Below, piece after piece: positions 46,197-57,489 of a stretch of DNA of 64,000 nt. Under the pieces are notes generated by a model. The model saw only the letters and a list, made by a program, of their open reading frames with translations, was not told the origin of the DNA and searched no databases. The stretch is from Piscicola geometra (taxonomy: Eukaryota; Annelida; Clitellata; Hirudinida; Piscicolidae): assembly GCA_943735955.1 (NCBI GenBank), contig OX030961.1:852501-916500 (forward strand), written 5' to 3'. A program made the position numbers and the translations under genes. Each line of letters opens with the position of its first letter. Position 1 is the first letter of the stretch.

Positions 46197-49100
46197 TAAT
46201 AATAATAATAATTGTCATTTTTGTATAGCGCCCGGGCACGCAACTGAAGCGCTTTTACTGCGTCGTAATGCAATAAAGAAATAAAAATAATTATAATAGT
46301 AATGTTATGAAAAGGAGAGCAAAGAGTAGCATGGAGTAATTATTAAGAATGATAGGCTAAGTTAAAGTAATGAGTTTTCAGTTTGGCTTTGAAAGTCGAA
46401 AATTTGTTGATGCTTCGAAGTGCAGGTGGAAGGGCATTCCAAGTTGTTGGAGCTGCGTGACGGAAAGCTCTTTTTGAGATGTTGTTTGTAGTGGATTCTT
46501 GGTTGAGGAGAAGAGATGAAGATGAACGCAGTTGTTTGTTTGATGTTTTTTTAGTTATGAGTTTGCTGAGATATGACGGTATTGAGGTTTGAAGAATTTT
46601 GAATGTGGTGATGGCTATTTTAAAGGATATTCGAAAGTCTATAGGAAGCCAGTGGAGTTTTATAAGATTTTCCTTTGATGATTGAACAAGGTGATGGCCT
46701 GGGTAATCACAGTTGAGTGTGATTCTAGCCGCCTTGTTTAAAACTGATTGTAGACGATTTCTTTCTTGATTGGTGATATTATATAATAGCGAGTTACAGT
46801 AGTCAAGTCTGCTTAGTATTAGACATCGGGAAAGTGAGGCGGAGAGATCAGTAGTAATGAATGGGCGTATGTGTTTGATTGCTTTGAGATGATAGTGTGA
46901 TGATTGGATGATAGATGTGATGTGGTTTTTGAAAGTGAGTTTGCTGTCTAGGGTGACTCCGAGTATTTTGAGATTGTTATTGATGGGGATTTTATCTGAG
47001 TTGATGTTGACAGATGATATTGTGTTTAAACTATTTAATTGATAAGGGGTGCCTAGTTTTATTATTTCTGATTTAGTGGTGTTAAACTGGAGATGGTTAT
47101 TGAGAAACCAAGTTTCCATGGTTTGTATGCAAGATGTGAGGTTACTAGTAGCTTGGTTGGATGTATTAGGTGTGATGAATTGAAGAAGTTATATATCATC
47201 AGCATATTTATGGTAGGTTATGTTGAATTGGTTGACTATATTTGAGATAGGTGAGATGTATGTGGTGAAAAGAAGCGGTCCAAGAACAGAGCCTTGAGGA
47301 ACGCCGTGTTGTATATTGGTTGGTGATGAGATGTGTGTACCTAATTTAACTTGATAATGTCTATTTTCTAAATAAGATGACAGCCAGTTTAAAGCTGTTC
47401 CATCAACTCCAAATTCTTTATGAAGTCTGTCGATGAGGATGGAATGGCTGATGGTGTCGAAGGCTGCTGATAGGTCGAGTGATGCGAGGAGGGTGGTATT
47501 TTTTAAGTCGCATCCGTTGAAAATGTGGTCAGTTAGATGGAGTAGGGCTGTTTCTGTAGAGTGGTAAGGTCTATAGGCTGATTGGTGACTGGGATAGTTT
47601 GGATTGGAGGTGATGTGAGGTTGTAGTTGTTTTAATACGGCCCTTTCCATAATTTTTGATATGGTGGACAGGTTGGAAATAGGTCGATAATTTGCTGGAT
47701 TGGTTGTGTCGAGGTTGGCTTTCTTTAATATTGGTGTAATTTGGGCTGCTTTGAAATTAGATGGAAAACATCCTTCTTGAAAAGATAAGTTGACGAGCTG
47801 TGAGATGGCTTTTGACAATATTGAGCTACATTGTCTTATAACTTGGTGAGGAAAAGGATCAATGGGCGATGTCTTCGTGCATGTAGCATGAATGATTTGT
47901 AATATATCTTCAGATGTTGTTGGTTTGAAGTTAGATATGGGGTCAATGATGTTTTTTCTATGAGTGTGTATGAACTGTTCGTTTTGAGGTTGTGATAGGA
48001 GATTATCAATATTCTTATGAATATTTTCAATTTTGCTGCTGAAAAAGTTGTTGAAGATGGAAGCCATGTTTGTATTGCTTGAGTTGTTGGATGGATCATT
48101 TTTTTGCCGGTTTAATAGTTTATTTAGATTTTGCCATAGAGTAAGTGGGTTATTGGATGAATCTATTTCCGTTTTAATTATTTCTATTCTTGAATTAATA
48201 ATTGCTTCTCTTGTTGATGCTTTAGCTTTATTATATAGTTGTTTATTAAAAGATGAAGGATCTTTGAAATAGGTTTTCTCAGCTTTCCTTCTGTGTCTTT
48301 TGGTTCTAATTGCCTCCAGTGAAATTTTGTGGCGATTTTGGTGTGATCGTCGTATGACTTTTGTTTGTAGTGGCGCATACTTATCTAATAGTTTGAGGAT
48401 GACATTGTTTATGTTTTCGACGTATTGGTCTGTAGTGCAACTCTTGCAATCTTATATTGAAGATGATTTGAGGTCAATATTGAAATTGATCCAGTCTATT
48501 TTTTTGATCCTACGGTATTTAATTATGGTGCTGATAGGAATTGGCTTTATTAATGATAGGGTAGATGAAATGAGATGATGATCTGAAAATAGTGTTGGAT
48601 GTATAGAATGATTAGTGATGAAACTAGATGCGTTGATGCAGGTTATGAGTAGGTCGAGTGTATTGCCGTTTTCGTGAGTTGGTGCGTTTATGTGCTGATA
48701 TAGGTTGTATTCGTCGATGATATTTTGGAGCTTTTCATTAATTAGTGTGGTAGAGTTAGAAGTATGAGGAGCGTTAAAATCTCCACACAGGATTAAATTA
48801 GAATTTAGGGAGGTTAATGAATCGATAAGTTGGGAGAATTGTATGATGAAATTAGTGAGTGAGTTATTAGGTGGCCTATAAATAATGACTATGTGTAAAG
48901 GAGTTTGTGTATTAGTTAGTTTAATTATAAGATATTCATAATCTGGGGTTACTTCTGTTTTGACTACGGTGCACTTTATGGTGGCCTTATGTATGAAGGC
49001 AAGGCCGCCTCCCCTTTTGCCGTCATAAGTGCCCCTGTGACTGTGTGTTACGGAATACCCTGGTGGTGCTGAGTCATTCTTGATCGCTGTCAGAGCGTCT

Positions 49101-49724
49101 GAGGGTATCCATGTTTCTGTAAGACATAACATGTCTAGTTTATAGTCATTGATTAAGTCATGTAACAGGCCCGCTTTTTTAACGGCAGACCTGGTGTTTA
49201 AAGAACCCAGTTTTAGTTGCTTTAAACTTGCTGTTTTTTGTGTTGGTGAAGATTTTGAAGAGTTTGGTAGAGATGTATACGAGTTTGGCGGAGATATAGA
49301 GGAGTTTGATGAAGATTTAGCTAAGTTTGTTGGAGATTTAGATGAATTTGAGTTTGATTTTAGTTTCCAGATTTTGCTGATGAATAATGTGTTTCGTAAC
49401 TTTTTGTAGACTCGAGTGGTGATTTGAGAACGGATTTCAAGAAGTTGTGATGATGAGTAGGCTAATCTAGATGAAGTCATAGTTTGTATAATCTGATTAA
49501 ATTTGATTAAGATCAAACGAGATAGGTTAGAACGAGATTTTGGTAGACATGTTGGAAGCAGCGAGAATGAAAGAAAGTTAAGAAATATTTAGACTTAGCC
49601 AAATTATATGTAAAATAAAAACATATAATTAATTTGAAAAAGTTAATTTTGAAGAGTAATTAATAGTAAGTTACGACGAGTGAGGAAACACGCCATGTTG
49701 TTAGCATAGACATGAGATAGCATA
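46197..49724 (-). mobile_element. CR1/L2-like LINE, nearly full length
   Basis: The 3' end is at 46197 with a (TAA)n tail and the hairpin 'tatagcgcccgggcacg ... agcgctttt'. The 5' end is at ~49724. The paralogous empty site at 50150-50180 ('ttggttgaaaagagtgc') fixes both borders, because here 'ttggttgaa' ends at 46196 and 'aaaagagtgc' restarts at ~49725. It is ~3.5 kb with no obvious long target duplication. Confidence 0.88.
46343..49516 (-). pseudogene. CR1/L2-like ORF: endonuclease and RT
   Basis: Endonuclease (49516-48452): LKLGSLNTRS, LTETWIPSDA, GGGLAFIH, LCGDFNAP and SDHHLI. A frameshift near 48450 leads into the linker (48378-48184). RT (48067-47189): SPIDPFPHQVI, NYRPISNLSTISK, LDLSAAFDTI, HGVPQGSVLGPLLF and YHKYADDI. 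A nonsense TAA follows directly after the catalytic YADD block (~47187). The frame continues as 47119-46343 with the thumb and C-terminus (LSRLDYCNSLL). Otherwise well preserved. Confidence 0.9.
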
Positions 49725-50760
49725 GAAAAGAGTGCATTGTATTTAGTAATTTATTTTGTGTTCAATAATTTATTTTTCATTTAATAATTTATTTTTAATT
49801 TAATAATTTATTTTTAATTTAATAATTTATTTTCAATTTAATAATTTATTTTTAATTTAATAATTTATTTTTAATTTAATAATTTATTTTTAATTTAATA
49901 ATTTATTTTTAATTTAATAATTTATTTTTAGTTTAATAATTTATTTTTAATTTAATAATTTATTTTTAATTTAATAATTTATTTTTAATTTAATAATTTA
50001 TTTTTAATTTAATAATTTATTTTTAATTTAATAATTTATTTTTAATTTAATAATTTATTTTTAATTTAATAATTTATTTTTTATTTAATTAACTCTAAAA
50101 AAATCATTCCTTAAGGTTTATTTTGTCCAAAGGCTGTCATAAAATACAACCCTAAAATAAATTGGTTGAAAAGAGTGCCTTGTATTTATTAATTTATTTT
50201 GTGTTAAATAATTTATTTTATATTTAATATTTTATTTTGTTTTAATAAAGTATTTTAAATTTAATAAAGTATTTTAAATTTAATAAATTATTTTATATTT
50301 AAAATTTTATTTTATATTTAACATTTTATTTTATATTCAAAATTTTATTTTATATTTAAAATTTTATTTTATATTTAAACTTTTATTTTATATTTAAACT
50401 TTTATTTTATATTTAAAATTTTATTTTATATTTAAAATTATATTTTATATTTAAAATTTTATTTTATATTTAAAATTTTATTTTATATTGAAAATTTTAT
50501 TTTATATTGAAAATTTTATTTTATATTTAAAATTTTATTTTATATTGAAAATTTTATTTTATATTTAAAATTTTATTTTAAATTTAAAATTTTATTTTAT
50601 ATTTACAATTTTATCTTATATTGAAAATTTTATTTTATATTTAAACTTTTATTTTTTATTTAAACTTCTATTTTATATTTAAAATTTTATTTTATATTTA
50701 AAATTTTATTTTATATTTAAAATTTTATTTTATATTAACATTTTTATTTTAAAAAATAAG
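49725..50760. repeat. AT-rich tandem repeats (taatttatttttaattt; attttattttatatttaaa)
   Basis: 18 bp units from 49740 to 50090, a ~75 bp unique stretch (50092-50170) duplicated from the LINE left flank, then 19 bp units from ~50265 to 50750. All lie inside the 7 kb element. Confidence 0.93.
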
Positions 50761-51269
50761 TCCGTTTTTAACTATTTTAAGGGGTGAATCGGTTGAGGGA
50801 TGAATCGGTTATGGGGTGAATCGGTTAAGGGGTGAATCGGTTATGGGGTGAATCGGTTAAGGGGTGAATCGGTTATGGGGTGAATCGGTTATGGGGTGAA
50901 TTGGTTAAGGGGTGAATCGACTGCAATTCTTCGTTTTACATCTCTATTGCCTTTGATACTTATTTTAATTACTTAATTACGGAGTATCAATGAAATAGAG
51001 CTGTCCCATACTTTGCTGAAGTATAATTATTAAAGAATCCAATCCCAATAAATTGTATTCCCGTTTTTTCCGTTCCCGATTTAAAAGTTGATTCCCGTTC
51101 CCGTTTTTTCCCGTTCCCGATTTGAATAATGATTCCCGTTCCCGTCCCGAAATTAATTTTCATTCCCGTTCCCGCGGGAGTCCCGCAGGTACCCGGTCGG
51201 ATCGGGTACCCGGTCCGACCTCTATTCTAAAAACAAAAATAACGAGAATTTTTTTTTAAATGGATAATA

Positions 51270-51800
51270 GATGAAAGTATCAGATTTTGTCGAAGTCTGC
51301 TTTCTTCGATTACGAGAGTTTTTAGACGCGCTGCATGTAGGAGAAGGTGATTTCGGTTCCATCTTCACTGACACATGAAGCCTGTCCAAGGAAGCAGCTG
51401 TCATCACTGCCGAATCAGGTTTCAAAGTGGGAATCAAATGCCTTGCGCTGCATGCGCACCCGGGCACATCTCGCTTTGCGCTTCTCCCGATCGCGAACGG
51501 CGGTGCTCCGATTTTTAGTTGTTCCAGAACTTGATGTGCTGGTTGCAGAAACAGTAGTCAGTGATCTAGACACTTGATGGGTACAGGTTCGCTGCAGGAT
51601 AACTGGGCTGCTGGTACTGGCAGCTACTGGTAGATCGAGGTTAAGTGGAAAAGATTGAGCCTGCTGCTGCTGCTTCTTTCGTGACCGCTGCAGACGCTTT
51701 TTCTCTCGTTCGTACTGCTCGCTTTCCACGTACGGTGCACGAAGCTTTCTTAGATTCTCTGTACTTTTTGGCTGCAGCTCTTATACGCTCATTGTATATT
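51270..51800 (-). CDS. possible coding exon, basic Arg/Lys/Gln-rich
   Basis: On minus, a frame open from a ctgcag acceptor at ~51770 encodes YVESEQYEREKKRLQRSRKK, a poly-Gln run, a Ser/Thr-rich segment and REKRKARCARVRMQRK before a stop near 51415. An overlapping frame further on (51467-51222) has VKMEPKSPSPTCSASKNSRN. The composition resembles a nuclear or coiled-coil protein tail, but no domain is certain and no partner exon is proven. It could be non-coding. Confidence 0.3.
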
Positions 51801-51815
51801 TCTCTGTTTTCCGTT

Positions 51816-51821
<6 letters not shown>

Positions 51822-51885
<64 letters not shown>
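51822..51885. repeat. (AT)n dinucleotide run
   Basis: About 32 uninterrupted TA units between two coding-like segments. Confidence 0.97.
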
Positions 51886-51887
<2 letters not shown>

Positions 51888-52063
51888 ATTAAAATATATT
51901 GAAAAAAACAATCAACCTCACTCACACCACCATGACAATCACCGCCAAAAAATCACTATCTCCACCAATAAAATATTCAATCATCACCACAATACCAACA
52001 CTCATACCAAAGCCCAATCATCACCACATCATCTTCATAACCACAAAACATCATCATCATTTT

Positions 52064-52195
52064 TCTTAATCTTCTTGCCACTGGTGTTGAGGCTGCGACA
52101 AGAGGTTAAGGAGAAGTCCTTGCCAACACTGGAACGGTTGTTGTTGTGGAAGGTTTTTTCCTTTATGTCGCAGCTCACTTGATTCACTGCGGCCA
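52064..52195 (-). CDS. possible coding exon of unknown gene
   Basis: On minus, a frame beginning MAAVNQVSCDIKEKTF continues through NNNRSSVGKDFSLTSC and SLNTSGKKIK with balanced codon use and higher GC than its surroundings. An acceptor-like 'tctgtcaag' precedes it. It lies on the same strand as the segment at 51270-51800 and might belong to the same gene. No homologue recognised. Confidence 0.3.
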
Positions 52196-52504
52196 TTCCT
52201 TGACAGATTCAAAACAACCAATATTCTCACAAAAAATATTGTAATTAAATTAAATTTTTATTTAGAATTAAGATTTTAACATTTTAATATACTATACCCA
52301 AAACCAAAAATTTATTTGAGCGACTGCCAAATAATATTATTATGTGGAACCAAAAACCAAGCCAAAAGCATTTAAAGTAATAATTTTATATTCTAAAACT
52401 CGAAATGTTTTCTTTTATTCATTGTTAAGAGAAATCAACACCAGAATGGCGAGATTATGGATTCATGACGCTTCTGAAGATCTGCCAGTTCTGCTTTGGA
52501 TTAA

Positions 52505-52708
52505 GTGCACTTGCTATGCGCACGTGCCAGTAGTAGAGACATCTTCACATGCAACCTCGTGGGAGCGGAAGAGGTGAAGTTGCGAGTTGGCGAATTAATA
52601 ACAGCTTTGTTTGAGTGTGCTTCAAAAAGAATGGCGTCCTTTGCAAAAGACATTCCACTCAGCCATGATGACATAAAACATCAGCAAATTATCAGTAAGC
52701 ACCATTAA
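52505..52708 (+). CDS. possible coding exon of unknown gene
   Basis: The plus-strand frame has NLVGAEEVKLRVGELITALF and SFAKDIPLSHDDIKHQQ, which look protein-like. No clear acceptor or partner exon was found, and the opposite strand is also partly open. No family recognised. Confidence 0.25.
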   Translation: MHLLCARASSRDIFTCNLVGAEEVKLRVGELITALFECASKRMASFAKDIPLSHDDIKHQQIISKHH

Positions 52709-52719
52709 ATTACAAAATA

Positions 52720-53160
52720 TGTAGTGAAGTGGAAATGGAAATATTTAAATCCTTTAAAATTTGATGAAGACTAGAAAAAGAAATGAAAAAGTGGAAATAT
52801 AATTTAAGTAGAAATACAGATGGAACGAAATGAAATGCATCAATTTTAACCTTCAATCTATTATAAGAATTCCTAAACTAATTACTTTAATTTAATATAT
52901 TTAAGTTAAATATAATGATTTTAATGCGAAAAAGATTATGCAAGGTAGGATCTCCCTAGATATTGATATAGAGGGCCGAAGAGAGTAGGAAATGGTCAAA
53001 ACGGTAAAAAAAACTTTTTAGAAAAAAAACTTATCAATCAAGAAAGAAAAAAATGAATAAATTCCTAATTAAAAGGTTAGAGAAAGGTAATAAAAAAAAG
53101 TATTCGAAATATATGTTGATGAGTCGATGAGCTAAAGCACCTACAAAGCCGAAAGCCAAC
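52720..53160. other. AT-rich, no gene recognised
   Basis: Low-complexity A/T sequence between coding-like segments. Nothing supported. Confidence 0.5.
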
Positions 53161-53387
53161 CCTACCACACTTGAAGAAAATCCAAAGAATGAAAATCAAG
53201 GCGCAGAAAAACAGTGGAAGTTTGAATTATCGTAACGAAAAAGCTTCGACTTGCATCATGAAGCAGCCGCAGAAAGACGTCAGAGCGAATGGTTGCAGCC
53301 TCAAGGCAACCGTGCAAGAACATCGCCATTGCGCCAGAAAACATGTTGCTGCAAGAAGTGCCAACTCGCAAGACGTTGCTAGGAAGC

Positions 53388-55815
53388 CTAGTAGAAGAGC
53401 ACCTGTGGCGCTTCATAGGCGAAGTCTTTCTGACACTCGAGCTGGTTGAATATCACATCGCTGAGGCCCCAGCCACCCTTCTGAAGTGCCCCGTGGGAGG
53501 GGACCCAGTCCTGCTGCACCAGCCTCTCCTGCAAGACGCCCTTCTCAAACTCCTCCCTCAGCAAGCTCAAGTGTTCGGAGACCACCTCCAAGATGGAGTC
53601 ACCCGCCTCGAAGCACTCCCTAGTGGTGTCCGCCTCTGCAGCCAGCGCCACTGCGTCATCATTGCTCTCGTCTGCACGCGCTCTGGCACTTGTCTCCTTG
53701 CCGAGGCGAGATGAGATGCTTGGAGGGCACTGCTGAGTCTGCAGACAGCAGATGGGCTGGAAGAGGTTGTGGTCGGGTGGTTGTGCGCTGGCCAGGATGC
53801 CTGACAACTCAAGCAGTTCTGAGCTCTCTGAAGGGCTGGATGTCTGTTCCTCTGAGGGTTGTCTGTGCAGAAGGTAGTTGTTGTTGTGGTCTCTGAGTGC
53901 TGCAGTCGCTTGAATCGCTTTGAAGACGTGCTGACTGCCACTGCAGAAGCTCTCCGCGCTGTGCAGCTCGTCGTCAGTCTCATCGGATGGCGAGCGCTTG
54001 TTGGGGCTGCATACTGACGAGCAGAGTTGAGGCTCTCGAGACAGTGGCGTGCAGGGATCGCTGGAGGGACAGTGCATCTTGCTCTGCGAGAAGGTCATGA
54101 GTGGCTTGGTGGTGGTGGGAGTGGCTATAAAACGGTCCCAAGTCTGCATGCCACCGCTGTTGCCAGGAGAGAGGAAGGACGCAGCATGATGCCCAACGAC
54201 GCCTTCAGGCTTCGGAGGCTGCAGAGGCTTGTGCGCGAGGAGGAGAGCAACTTCGACTGGAGGAATGCATGCAGCATCACCTCGAGTCCCGTCAGTCTTG
54301 GTCTCTGTCTCGTCAGCATTTGAGTCTTTCTCGTGTGAATAAGGTGATGATGACGATGATGACAACTCATCGCTATCATCATCATCATCATCGGAAAAGA
54401 TGATTGTGCTGACAGAATGACACTCATCATCGGCGTCGTTGGCGACGTCGTCGAAGGGACAGAGCTGCAGGAAGGAGGCCGCATGCGCCACCGCCGCCCC
54501 TCCATACAAGCCCTCCAGTCTGACTCGCAACTTCTTCCTGCTTGCCTCCACCAATGCACCACCACCCCCTCCTATCGAACCCGCCTCTTCGCCTATACTC
54601 TCCACTCCTAGCATGGTCACTGCCTCGTACTTCTGACCTGCCCCCTCTAGCTTGGGGTACTTTGGTGTGCTGAAGCGGGGATGGAATGAGTGGTTGAACA
54701 GGTCTGCTTCCTCTCCCTCCAGCCCACCCTCCTCCATCCCACTCATTTGCTCTTCTATCCTCTTTCCTGCCACATGCGATGTGCGTGCACTGCCCACAAC
54801 TCCTGCCACAACACACGACATCACCTGATCTGCTGAAGCCACCCCTCCTTGCCATTCGACTCTTGCAGCATTCCACCTCAGCTCCTCCTCTCCTGCATGC
54901 ATGCCACTCCACGGCAGGCTGCAGTCCTCCTGCTGGCTCACGAGTTCAAAGAGGATTCTCTGGCAGGCGTAGAAGTTCTGTGAGACCAAGTCCTCCAGTG
55001 TGCCAGAGTCGCTCGCAAGGAGGTCTGTCTCAGCATCCCTCTTCGCCTCCACACTGCCCTCCACCCTGCCCTCCACACTGCCCTCCACCCTGCCCTCCAC
55101 ACTGCCCTCCACCCTGCCTTCCACACTGCCTTCCACCCTGCCTTCTGCACTCCCCTCCACCCTGCCCTCCGCACTGCCTTCTGCACTGCCCTCCACATGG
55201 TTCGTCCACGAGAGGCGAGATGGCGGGCTCAGAATGCAGTCGTCTCCAATCGACACGTCAGTCATCTTCGCCAGAGACTCGCCACTGGTGCGGTTCAGCA
55301 TGCGCAGCCAGATGGCCCTCATCGCCTCCTCGTCCAGTCTCAGCAGCTTCTCATCACGCACGTCGCTGCTGAAGTCCTCCATGGCGAAGAGGACGCTCGG
55401 GAAGGGCTTCTCCTCGTGCCCTCCGCCGCCACGACAACCCCATGTTTGGAACGCGCGCACCACCTCGATGTACGGGTAGTTCTCTTCGTTCTCCGTGATC
55501 CTGCCTTCATCCACCATGTCGCACGTCTTTTCTTGCTCATGTTGACACAACTTCTTGCATTGTCGCAGTTTGTTCTTCTTGCGTCTGTACAACTTTCCTT
55601 TATGAGGCCTATTCCTGGCACCCGGATGATGATGATGATGATGATGAGCGCTGCCTTCTCGCTGCAGCGCTCTGCTCACTGCCGCATCCCGACACAGAGG
55701 CGTCACGTGACTGACAGCATCAGCCCAGTTCAGCAAGCTCGTGCCAGCACTCACGCCACAAGCATGGAAACTCAAAGCAGGAAAAGCCTCGTCATACCTG
55801 TGTGCAAGCGTTCAG
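53388..55815 (-). CDS. large exon, tentatively KIAA0232-like (DUF4603)
   Basis: One frame is open on minus from an acceptor-like 'gcacacag' (~55815) to a TAG at 53388-53390, giving at least 795 residues of GC-rich sequence. It starts YDEAFPALSFH, then has a His run, a basic stretch (KLYRRKKNKLRQ), MRAIWLRMLNRTSG, a VEGSAEGR-type tandem repeat (~55050-55195) and an acidic run DDDDDDSDELSSSSSS. It ends with LREEFEKGVLQERLVQQDW and a Trp/Gly-rich segment. The YxEAFP-L motif after an upstream LNNW-x(6)-E-x(2)-GMD exon is what I recall of the KIAA0232 family, whose function is poorly known. Similarity elsewhere is weak. The true 3' end may be beyond 53388 if a GT at ~53405 is used as a donor. Coding is likely; the family is uncertain. 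Confidence 0.55.
55010..55200 (-). repeat. in-frame 24 bp coding repeat
   Basis: About eight copies of a 24 bp unit, 'cctccaccctgccctccaca' plus 'ctgc', translated on minus as alternating VEGSAEGR/VEGSVEGR. Its length is a multiple of 3, so copy number can vary without frame loss. Confidence 0.9.
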
Positions 55816-56364
55816 TTGCAGGCATTCCACTCACCATTTGCAACACAACACAATCAAACACTACAATAAAATATAAAGCAATACTCACTATTTAGATAAA
55901 TCAACAGATGAAATGAAACTCGAATTGGTTTTGAACCATAAGAAATGAGCAAAATATAATTTGAAGCGATTGGAATTACCTTTCTTTGGACCTTAAAGGC
56001 TCTGAATTTGAATTTCTTCCATTTTTCTTGCGAACAACTGTAAATTATATGAATAGCAATACAACTTGTATTGAGATTTTTTAAAATTCCATCTGAATAA
56101 ACATGAAACATTATTTTTTTTAATAAAATAAAAAATAATTTTAACAAAAACAGATTTCAAAGCATAAGCACATATGAAAAACTATTAAACAGACCTTGAC
56201 CTCTCTGATGTCTTGACAAAAACTCCTCAACAAACTCCTTGAAAACTCTGCATTCCTACTCATTTCATAAGTCATTTTTATTTTTTGTAATCATAAAATA
56301 ATTATGCTTAATAAACCATTTAAGATGAAATGTGAGAGATTTTAAATGAAATGAAAGAACAGAC

Positions 56365-56664
56365 CTCAGTTGAGTAATCTCCTGTCCAGAGTGTCAAAAG
56401 CATGAGTTTTTTAAGGAAATATTCATTCCTTCCCTCCCCAAAGTCAATGTCCATATGCCTCAGTTCCTGCTCCAAGTTGTTCGGAGTCATCTTCATGATC
56501 GAAGAAATCAGTCTCGAGTACAACCTGCCATCCATGCCCATGCACTCTATCTCCTCCTCCACCCAGTTATTCAAGTCCTCATTTATGCCAGAGCCCTTCA
56601 AAAATCCCAAAGGATTCATAGAAATCAAATGATAAAAGGTTTCACTGGAATCCTTTCTTTGCAT
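56365..56664 (-). CDS. upstream exon of the same gene (KIAA0232-like N-terminus)
   Basis: On minus it encodes FYHLISMNPLGFLKG, INEDLNNWVEEEIECMGMDG, RLYSRLISSIMKM, LEQELRHMDIDF and LLTLWTGDYSTE, followed by a donor (GAG|GTCTGT) at 56364. The first Met is not secure, and the exon may start at an acceptor between 56640 and 56670. A possible small exon at 55980-56037 (CSQEKWKKFKFRAFKVQRK) lies between this and the large exon, but its phase does not match a direct join. At least one junction is therefore unresolved. Confidence 0.55.
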
Positions 56665-57480
56665 ACTCAGTGACCTTATGAAGGGGCTGCCTATTCAAAA
56701 TTCAATAGTAGAGTATATCACTCTAAGATCTTACAAAAGGTACCAAACTGAACTAAAACTTGAATGATCTTCCATATTCTTTGTACTTATTTATGTACAT
56801 TTCCCTTCAAAGGCCGTCATTCTTAGGTGGAAACTCTGAAAAGGCGTTAAAAAATTATTTCTTCAATCATAAACAAGTGTTTCTTATCATATTAAATTTT
56901 AATAATTAAAATATATTTAATGAAATTTTTTACTTTATAATTCAGTATTTTTTCATAACATTGTGGATTCTTTAAACACCCATGTTACCCAAACAGCGAA
57001 ATGGTAGAAATTTTAAAAGAATTGTAATAGTAAAGGTCGATCTAAGAGTTTGGAATAGCTTTTCAATGTATAATAATATTATCTTAAATAGCAATGAAAT
57101 ACTTTAGATAATTATTAAGTATGTTTTTTTATTTATAAAATATGTTTTACCAAACATCTTGCTAAACTTGATAGTTATTCTGTAGTGATGATGATGGGTA
57201 ACCAAACTACCCACCCAATCAAATATGACCTATATTTATATTAAAATAATTTTAAAAATGAAATTATTTTAATAAATTATTTTAAAAAATGTATTTATCT
57301 TTTATTTTAGTGTTATAAGTGTGTTTTTTGTTTATAATTTTAATGTAAACATTTGTCAAAAAAGATATTTTCATTCCTTGGTGTTTTCAAGGCTTAACAT
57401 TAGTACAAGTATCCATCCAAAAATAGAAAAACTATATTTGCATAAAAATATGTAATAATAAAAAATTGTAAAGAAACATT
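56665..57480. other. AT-rich, no gene recognised
   Basis: No coding or repeat structure seen beyond low-complexity A/T. Confidence 0.5.
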
Positions 57481-57489
57481 TAATGGACA

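Larger units (their letters stand above)
43910..50929. mobile_element. 7 kb element with inverted GATTCACCCC subterminal arrays
   Basis: Copy A supplies the empty site: its 'ggcttcgttatacatttc' is here split by this insert, with TTCGTTAT (43902-43909) and TTCGTTTT (50930-50937) as a 7/8 target duplication. Ends share TGCAGTCGATTCACCCC. Inside each end is an array of 'gattcaccccataacc' units (43919-44061 left, 50778-50924 right, in opposite orientation). No transposase is seen. A LINE is nested at 46197-49724. The 8 bp duplication suggests a hAT-like mechanism. Confidence 0.82.
42738..51224. mobile_element. non-autonomous hAT-type element, copy B, with a 7 kb nested insertion
   Basis: Same ends as copy A (TAGAGGTCGGAC ... 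GTCCGACCTCTA) and the same tcccg-rich subterminal regions. Flanks are TTCTAGAA (42730-42737) and TTCTAAAA (51225-51232), a 7/8 target duplication. Without the nested insertion at 43910-50929 it would be ~1.47 kb, and it lacks the MITE that copy A carries. Confidence 0.88.

Noticed and set aside
54027..55895. Several plus-strand frames opposite the KIAA0232-like exon
   Set aside because: Shadow frames of a GC-rich minus-strand exon; no motif or splice logic of their own.
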